A DNA stretch of 64,000 nt, taken from Saturnia japonica. Lineage: Eukaryota > Arthropoda > Insecta > Lepidoptera > Saturniidae. The stretch is from contig CM065331.1 of the NCBI GenBank assembly GCA_033032175.1, positions 8,804,370 through 8,868,369 on the forward strand. The letters run 5' to 3'. Positions 59,001 to 64,000 of the stretch are shown here, one piece after another. The notes under the pieces are model-generated. The model did no database searches and was not told the DNA's origin. It saw nothing but the letters and a program-made list of their open reading frames with translations. The position numbers were made by a program, and so were the translations under genes. How positions within the stretch are numbered: position 1 is the stretch's first letter; each line of letters opens with the position of its first letter.

Positions 59001-60580
59001 CATCCAGTCCACCATCTTTGCATATAACTAATGACCCATTACCAGAAATAAAGCCTAATGTTATTTTACATGGCACTATTAACAAGAATGAAACCAATGA
59101 TAATGAAGTTATTAATTTTAAAAGATTCTCTAATTTTCTAAGACTTAACCGAGCTGTAGCGTTTATGTTACGATTTATTAGCGGTTGTAGGAAACAACTA
59201 GTTTCGGGCCCTCTACGTAGCGAGGAACTAAATAAAGCTCTAAATTTAATTATACGAATGTCTCAAATTGGATCTTTCCCTGAGTATAAGGCTTTGTTTA
59301 ATAATAAAGAATTACCAAAAAAGAGCCCGTTACTTAAATTTAATATTTTTCTAGACGACGATAAAATAATACGCGTTGGTGGTCGTCTACAACACTCTGA
59401 TTTTCCCTATGCTAAGAAGCACCCTATTCTATTACAGTCCGCTCATCGTTTTACGTATTTATTGTTTAATTATGAACATCAGAAGTTGTTGCATCCAGGG
59501 CCACAATTTCTATTGGCCACTATTAGAGAAAGGTACTGGCCTATCAGAGGTCGCAATTTAGCTAAACTATGTCATCGACAATGTGTACTGTGTTGTCGAA
59601 TGAAAGGAAAAACTGTTGTCCCAATAATGGGCAACTTGCCACAGCAGCGCCTTCTAACAGGTTTTCCTTTTGAACATGTAGGACTGGACTACGCTGGTCC
59701 AATGTTGTCCGCGTCACGTCAAGGTCGTGGTTGCAAGATAGTTAAAGTTTATATAACTATTTTTGTTTGCTTTACTACAAAGGCAATCCATCTTGAATTA
59801 GTGGGTGATTTAACTAGTAATGTTTTTCTATTGGCTTTACGCAGATTTATATCACGCAGAGGAAAACCTCTTAACATTTACTCAGATAACGGTACCTCGT
59901 TCGTTGGTGCATACATCGATCTTTCAAAATTTATAAAAACTAATTGTGATTTATTATCTGGAGATATGGCTAATCAAGGAATTAATTTCCATTTTATCCC
60001 CGCATATTCACCTCATTTTGCTGGTCTTGCTGAGGCTGGTGTGAAGTCAACAAAACATCATTTAGTTAGAGTGCTGGGTAATTGTCATTCCACTTATGAA
60101 GAATTCAATACCATTTTAGTCCAAATTGAGGCAATACTGAACTCCAGACCGTTGACTCCACTATCATCAAACCCAGAAGACTTGATGCCCTTAACGCCTG
60201 GACATTTTTTAATCGGGCGACCTCTAACATCCTTGCCGACACCAGATTACCAACAACATTCCACTAATTCCTTGACTCGATTCCATCGCATTGAGCAACT
60301 TCGTCAGCATTTCTGGACTAGATGGAGCAAGGAATATGTTTCGGAGCTCCAATTGCGAACAAAATGGCGTACCAGTAAGGGTGCCCTGAAACTGAATGCC
60401 CTGGTTCTCCTTAAAGAAGAGAATTTGCCGCCCTTGAAGTGGAAGTTGGGTCGAATTATTAAAATATATCCTGGCACAGACGGTGTTACTAGAGTGGCTG
60501 ATGTCAGAACTGCAAATGGTATACTTCGCCGATCATTTAGTAGAATTTGTCCACTTCCGGAAAATGAAGATTTGTGTTGA
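55982..60580 (+). CDS. BEL/Pao gag C-terminus and pol polyprotein
   Basis: The frame resumes in late gag (LIDKTNKNLRSLEILGEPTH), followed by two zinc knuckles (CPKCNGEHKLSSC and CFNCFASGHYANQC). The aspartic protease is AILDSGSTSCLMS near 56765. Reverse transcriptase has KLRVVFNASSP, VLAADVEKMYRQI and the active-site YYVDDWLSGG. RNase H has LHIFTDASERAYGACLYV, FFWTDSTIVLGWL and NPADYISRG. Integrase has LLHPGPQFLLATIRERYWPI, CVLCCRMKGK, HVGLDYAGPM and IYSDNGTSFVGA. It ends PLTPGHFLIGRPL and an RISxICPLP-type tail. The pol part is uninterrupted for about 1500 codons. No envelope gene follows. Confidence 0.93.
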   Translation, partial: SINLKNLIDKTNKNLRSLEILGEPTHCWDTLLIHIITHKLDSKTYREWEEHKGQLGRDEKITFAFFLTFIKNRADLLEAIELDSIASRASGSNTSVKSSPKVKTMVTVRDYGNKNNSDNKRCPKCNGEHKLSSCSQFLALTNESRLKLLPSFKVCFNCFASGHYANQCKKTGCKICHRKHNTLVHITDYKPKPVDEITSLVTGEHKKHQDTQQQQVQSPTLSASLSLSASVAAGSRDAQGEVLLSTALLRVYDSNNKPHVTRAILDSGSTSCLMSEKLYKQLGLPANKIRNSVLGINNITSNINKMCLLRIKSLDDSFFTNIQCFVLPSITEYVPSRPVDISSLKIPSSICLADPYFHAPAPVDILIGADIFWDILGSQTLKLGDGLPILCDTKLGWLVSGPIKSGHVSTSSQIKCNFNSIVPDEIYVYDNIQNQLSRFWQLEEVCFSSQYSPEEKSCEEHFVENTTRLKDGRFCVRIPLKHSPDKLGDSLFRAKQCLFSLERRLKAKTQLCEMYKQFMSEYQTLNHMTKCHKVDAMPNAHFIPHHGVLRESSSTTKLRVVFNASSPTTSGLSFNNIQMVGPVVQDDLLSILLRFRQHKYVLAADVEKMYRQITVHSDDRYLQQIVWRDDSSSPVEDYQLNTVTYGTASAPFLATRCLKQLGLECTNRKVSESIIHDYYVDDWLSGGDDLNEVIDLRDNMISTLAKAQMFLRKWKSNEVQLLVGLDAPQSPSLDLNIGALEPSKTLGLGWLSLSDQLCFPIGESLTRGNTKRDMLSVIAQIFDPLGLLAPCIIVMKMLLQKLWLHKLSWDDELSPDISKLWEEIIINLPKINDIRIPRRIICSSYKQLELHIFTDASERAYGACLYVRSVSKEGEVFVRLLLAKSRVAPLKPTTIPRLELCGALIGTRLFEKAISSLRVKITRTFFWTDSTIVLGWLGMSPSKLQPFVRNRVAEILEKTSNCRWRHVPTAENPADYISRGVDINAIPTLDKWWSGPNFLSKDIASWPSSPPSLHITNDPLPEIKPNVILHGTINKNETNDNEVINFKRFSNFLRLNRAVAFMLRFISGCRKQLVSGPLRSEELNKALNLIIRMSQIGSFPEYKALFNNKELPKKSPLLKFNIFLDDDKIIRVGGRLQHSDFPYAKKHPILLQSAHRFTYLLFNYEHQKLLHPGPQFLLATIRERYWPIRGRNLAKLCHRQCVLCCRMKGKTVVPIMGNLPQQRLLTGFPFEHVGLDYAGPMLSASRQGRGCKIVKVYITIFVCFTTKAIHLELVGDLTSNVFLLALRRFISRRGKPLNIYSDNGTSFVGAYIDLSKFIKTNCDLLSGDMANQGINFHFIPAYSPHFAGLAEAGVKSTKHHLVRVLGNCHSTYEEFNTILVQIEAILNSRPLTPLSSNPEDLMPLTPGHFLIGRPLTSLPTPDYQQHSTNSLTRFHRIEQLRQHFWTRWSKEYVSELQLRTKWRTSKGALKLNALVLLKEENLPPLKWKLGRIIKIYPGTDGVTRVADVRTANGILRRSFSRICPLPENEDLC

Positions 60581-60607
60581 AAGGCGTGCTTTCAACGCCC
60601 GGGGGCA

Positions 60608-60802
60608 TGTTCGAGATAAATCGGGCCTATGAGGATTGAATGGCAATCCGATACGTTCAAACTCGTGCGTCGATTTTTATTTGTATACCGCGTTTTTTTT
60701 ATTTATTGTCTTTTTTAATAAACCACCTCAAGTTACAGCTGCGCTCGTTTTTATTGTAAACTACCAAAATTATAAAACCTGGGCTAGGATTAAGCCCGCA
60801 CA
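60608..60802 (+). repeat. 3' LTR of the BEL element
   Basis: It is 195 bp, preceded by the G-rich CGCCCGGGGGCA, and identical to the 5' LTR except for one C/T change. It is followed by the GGCTG duplication at 60803-60807. Confidence 0.93.
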
Positions 60803-60979
60803 GGCTGGTTGTAAAAAAAAATTTGATTATGTTTTGTTTTTTCATAAAGTTCAAATGACTGCGAATTTGTTTGAATTTAAGTGCGTTTTAATTGCTACGT
60901 TTAGTCTTGATTTTATAATTTTACCAACCATTTAAATAAAGTTAGCGACAAAATTGAATTGTTAGATATTCTTTACGTC

Positions 60980-62002
60980 ATGAAGCGACGTCATTTGATG
61001 GCAGATGAAATGCAAAGAGCTGTAGGGATGTTGCAAGCGGGAAGTGATCAATCTCAGGTATCTCGACATTTTGGCATTCATAGAAGTGTTATTTGTCGTC
61101 TTTGGCAGCGCTACAATAATACAGGAGAACCCGCTGAACAGCATCCAGGCCGTAAAAGGAGTACAACCACTCGGCAAGACCGGTACATACAACTGACTGC
61201 AAGACGCCAGCCGATGTTAACCGCTCGAGAGATAAGTTTGAGGCTACAAATTTCAAGTGGTGTTGATGTAAGTCCTCAAACTGTGCGAAATCGACTACAT
61301 GAGTACGGCCTACGAGCTCGACGCCCAATCAGGTGCTCACCGATACGTCACAGGAATCGCGCTCGTTGATATGAATGGTGTAGAGAACGCATAACATGGA
61401 CCCACGAACAATAGGATAAAATTATGTTTTCCGATGAGTCGCGATTCGGGTTTAAGCCTGATACAAGAAGGGTGCGAGTGTATCGTCGGCCCGGAAATAC
61501 TGAAAGGCTCAGGTGCGTTCAGGAAGTTTATCCATACAGCGGCTCAACAGTTATGTTATGGGCGGGTATTATGAAGAACAGGCGAACTGAGCTCGTTTTT
61601 GTAAATGGAAACATGAATGCTGAAAATTACATTGAGGATATTCTCAGACCTTATGTCTACCCATTTGCACAAACCTTTGGCTCCGATTTTAGGTTAATGC
61701 ATGACAATGCACGTTCACATACAGCTCGGCGAACCAGTGAATATTTTGCAACGGAGAACATCTGGATATTGCCCTGGCCTGCACAATCGCCAGATCTCAA
61801 CCCCATCGAGCACGCATGGGACATGCTCCAGAGACGTGTTTTGAAGGACTTGGACGGAGTGACAACAACCCAACAGCTGAAGGATTTGCTACAATTCCAT
61901 TGGGAGCGAATACCGCAAGATGACATGAACAGTCTCATTAATTCAATGAATAATCGTTGCCGACAAGTTCTGAATAGCAGAGGAGCCCATACTTTTTATT
62001 AA
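60980..62002 (+). pseudogene. Tc1-like transposase with two nonsense codons
   Basis: ATG at 60980 starts MKRRHLMADEMQRAVGMLQA. The N-terminal paired-type helix-turn-helix is SQVSRHFGIHRSVICRLWQR, then PGRKRSTTTRQDRYI, with the second HTH ending in TVRNRLHEYGLRARRP. In the same frame, TGA at 61367 and TAG near 61409 interrupt the link to the DDE domain. The first Asp is in FSDESRFGF, the second in MHDNARSHT, and Glu is in SPDLNPIEHAWD. Exactly 34 residues lie between the second Asp and the Glu (DD34E). The domains are otherwise whole, so decay is mild. AATAAA at 62022 may be the poly(A) signal. Confidence 0.93.
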
Positions 62003-62272
62003 ATTGTTCTATTCTTTCACAATAAATACATTTTCTTTAGAAATTTCATTTTGTAAGAAAATTTTTAGTTTCTTATGTATCTTAGTTTCTACAGTATATT
62101 CTAATATTGTTCATTTCTGTTATAAAAAGAACTTATAAAGACAACAGCTGTTATTTTTACATCATAGAACCCTAAAGATATTATTTTAAAAATAAAATAC
62201 AACGTTATAATGTGAAGAACCATCCTAAAATTTAAATTAGTACATGTTGCTTAGACTTTTTTGATGAGTGTA

Positions 62273-62400
62273 TTTACAATTTACTTCACTTATTATGCAC
62301 AACAACCAAACTAAACAAAATAAAAAACCTAAGTTATAGAATTAAAAATAAAAACCACAACATGTCACTTCAAGATCCCGCCAAAACTCTTGTGGAAACT
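62273..62400 (+). repeat. Repeat D, right half of the split copy
   Basis: TTACAATTTACTTCACTTAT, TATGCACAACAACC and ACTTCAAGATCCCGCCAAAA continue the copy interrupted at 54168. Confidence 0.65.
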
Positions 62401-62445
62401 TTTTAATATGACATTAAATGAATATTAAGTCGATTTTCCACTTAC

Positions 62446-63543
62446 CAATCATACAAATGGAGTACTGCGGTGTGTCGCAAGGTAAACCGTACACCAATCC
62501 GTTCAAATGATCTTGTCTGTCCAAGTTCAGGCATGAGGAATCCGTGGTGTATTCTTCATCTAACCACGGCGGCATCTGGTGATGGAGAGGACAGTTACAA
62601 AATCTTTCACTGCTTTTCATAGGTGTGACCTTGAACGATGTCAGTGTGTACCCAGCTACTTAGTGGCTGGGTTACTTGAAGGTCCACAAGGCGGTAAAAA
62701 AAAAGTAATATAAAGCAAGCCTTGACTCAAGTGTACCTAGATTATCCCAGAAAAATAATCACAACACTTTAAATAAATCTAGTTTTATAGTAAAAACATC
62801 GCCAATGTAGTCTTCAATAAATCACAATAATTGTTCTTCCCGCAAGTACAAATTATTTTAATTTTTCATTATCTCCTAAACTATGTGTCCAAATAGTATA
62901 CTCTAAAGAGCAAAACATAACTTCATAAAATTGTCTTTAAGATGGAGTAACTTTTGTTTGTAAGTATTTATGTGCCATGTCTAAAAATAATGCTTAAAAA
63001 CCACTTTTTAATTATCAACAAATCTTTGGCATAAAATACTTTATTGTGGCTTATGTATAACAGATAGGCATATGCTATTGCTGACTTTTTTTTAGATATA
63101 GTAAGGACCAATATTTTTATAGAACATAGTATTTCCGTATTATTAACGATTACGCCAGCGCACGCGGATAAAGCGGTTCGGGAGGGCCACGAGTTCCGAC
63201 TAACGTAACAATAATAGCCTATATTATTCCTCAAGAGCCGAATATGACCGGTAGTTCCAGAGATTAGAGTGTTTCGCTTTACTAAATTAGTATAGGTTGC
63301 ATGATTAGTAAGATGAATATGTTTTATTTTACTTTTTCATAAACAATTATTTGTATAGTCAATAAAAATTAATAATAGTTTAATATGATTAACTCACGTA
63401 TAACCCTATGGAAGCTTCACCGTAACTTTTCGGGTCAGGTATCCGTTTTCCGTTAGACGGATTGTACCACGCATATAAGAGTGAATCTGTGGCAACGTCT
63501 TTCGTCATATTCAAACGTCCTGACACCCATATGTGAGTTATAG
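62446..63543 (-). CDS. C-type-lectin-like gene, two internal exons (partial)
   Basis: The exon at 63543-63398 follows TATATTCCAG and reads ITHIWVSGRLNMTKDVATDS, LLYAWYNPSNGKRIPDPKSY and GEASIGLY, with donor GTGAGT. The exon at 62575-62446 follows a TCTCCATCACCAG acceptor and reads MPPWLDEEYTTDSSCLNLDR, QDHLNGLVYGLPC and DTPQYSICMI plus one base, with donor GTAAG. The phases fit (48 codons after two carried bases, then 43 codons plus one base). WVSGR, the SSCLNLDR cysteine and the GLPCD..QYSICMI ending match the last conserved strands and cysteines of a C-type lectin domain. The 5' exons lie right of the window or were not recognised. A short terminal exon should lie left, probably beyond the nested transposons. 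Exact family and ligand are unknown. Confidence 0.62.
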
Positions 63544-64000
63544 CTGGAATATACAGTAATTTTTTATTTAAATTTACATAAATAATATCATATGTTCATT
63601 CTACTTTTATTCAAATATTTAGTGTATTTATTTATCGTAATTACATTTAAAAAAATTGTAATGTGTCCTTTGTTCATGTCTTTATAGATAATCTTTTTTT
63701 TAATATGTTTAACATATTATGTAGTTTTATATTATCCCTGCAGTTCCAGTAAGAATTATTTGTGACTGATTTGTGCTTCAATGTATCCTTTGTGTATGGG
63801 TTACACTCACGAGCTATTCTACAGTACCTACACCGAGCATTTGGCAACTAAATTCTACAACGTGTATTTGTCACACTTGACATTGGTAAAATTGCCTACA
63901 TAGGCAGAAAATTACTCTCAGGAAGAGATGAAATATGCGGGGCCCCCAGCAATTGCTACTCTTGCTACGTGGTTAATCGGGTACTGTGTAGGTAATTAAT
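63544..64000. other. Intron or flank, no further exon confirmed
   Basis: A GTGAGT donor-like site on the minus strand near 63808 follows a short stretch that could encode CRYCRIA. All frames close within about 40 nt, so no exon is called. Confidence 0.35.

Larger units (their letters stand above)
54303..60802 (+). mobile_element. BEL/Pao LTR retrotransposon, 6.5 kb, recent
   Basis: The element has two 195-bp LTRs (54303-54497 and 60608-60802) that differ at one base, a 5-bp GGCTG target duplication, a primer site complementary to tRNA-Tyr, and gag and pol in the BEL order (protease, reverse transcriptase, RNase H, integrase). Near-identical LTRs mean a recent insertion. It interrupts the 5' untranslated part of the Tc1 element. 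One reading-frame break in gag is the only clear lesion. Confidence 0.95.
54169..62270 (+). mobile_element. Tc1-like transposon carrying a nested BEL/Pao insertion
   Basis: The terminal inverted repeats are 28 bp (54169-54196 and 62243-62270), sharing AAAAAAGTCTAAGCAACATG and 26 of 28 positions. TA dinucleotides flank both ends (54167-54168 and 62271-62272). Leaving out the retrotransposon, the element is about 1.6 kb, the usual Tc1 length, with one transposase gene (60980-62002). It inserted into repeat D, whose halves lie on each side. Confidence 0.92.

Noticed and set aside
58246..59097. Minus-strand open frames inside BEL pol
   Set aside because: They are antisense shadows of the intact pol frame with no independent motifs.
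63790..63850. Additional upstream exon of the lectin-like gene
   Set aside because: A donor-like GTGAGT is present, but every frame closes quickly and the nearest acceptor has a poor pyrimidine tract.

Overview
This is AT-rich animal DNA with introns. It looks like an insect genome, most likely a moth or butterfly: one multi-exon gene with classical GT/AG introns is spread through a dense, layered mix of mariner, Tc1, pogo/Tigger, hAT, Ty3/gypsy, BEL/Pao, jockey-like and RTE elements, tRNA-derived SINEs and MITEs. No bacterial operons, phage, CRISPR or true tRNA genes were seen. The taxonomic call is an inference from element types and style; it was not searched.

Left part (1-28.8 kb). I found no host gene. 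Landmarks are 3' ends of a jockey/CR1-like LINE (497-1110 and 6440-7030), a 2.3-kb element with about 500-bp inverted arms (3994-6268), SINEs and MITEs, and two nearly identical mariner copies (9715-10797 and 15707-16679). The mariners flank a decayed Ty3/gypsy element (11471-15706) that keeps its 3' LTR but has no visible 5' LTR. A transposase-type PHD finger remnant lies antisense at 11022-11325. Then come an IS630/mariner-like transposase remnant (17225-18156), a LINE reverse transcriptase (18160-19185) and a 1.2-kb inverted-repeat element (19403-20570). 20.6-28.8 kb is mostly AT-rich sequence with element fragments.

Middle (28.8-43.4 kb). A complete minus-strand gene for a CTDSPL2-type CTD small phosphatase-like protein can be reconstructed: 11 coding exons, 2040 nt, 679 residues, with splice phases that agree throughout. 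Its introns hold at least ten mobile-element pieces. One LINE fragment lies about 40 bp from the splice donor of the catalytic exon. A probable non-coding 5' exon lies near 42.86 kb, beyond a degraded pogo-like transposon.

Right part (43.4-64 kb). It contains repeats, a hAT-like remnant (46.2-46.8 kb), an RTE LINE tail (47.05-47.35 kb), a small unrecognised coiled-coil gene (49520-50402), a Tigger-type transposase C-terminus (50788-51330, minus) and two well-bounded MITEs (52763-53010, 53287-53605). A three-layer nest follows at 53995-62400: a dispersed repeat is split by a Tc1 element, and the Tc1 is split by a BEL/Pao retrotransposon whose two 195-bp LTRs differ at one base. The window ends with two minus-strand exons of a C-type-lectin-like gene (62446-63543) that runs out of view.

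The host genes do not form a pathway together. The main story is a phosphatase gene and fragments of two other genes in a region repeatedly colonised and rebuilt by transposons.
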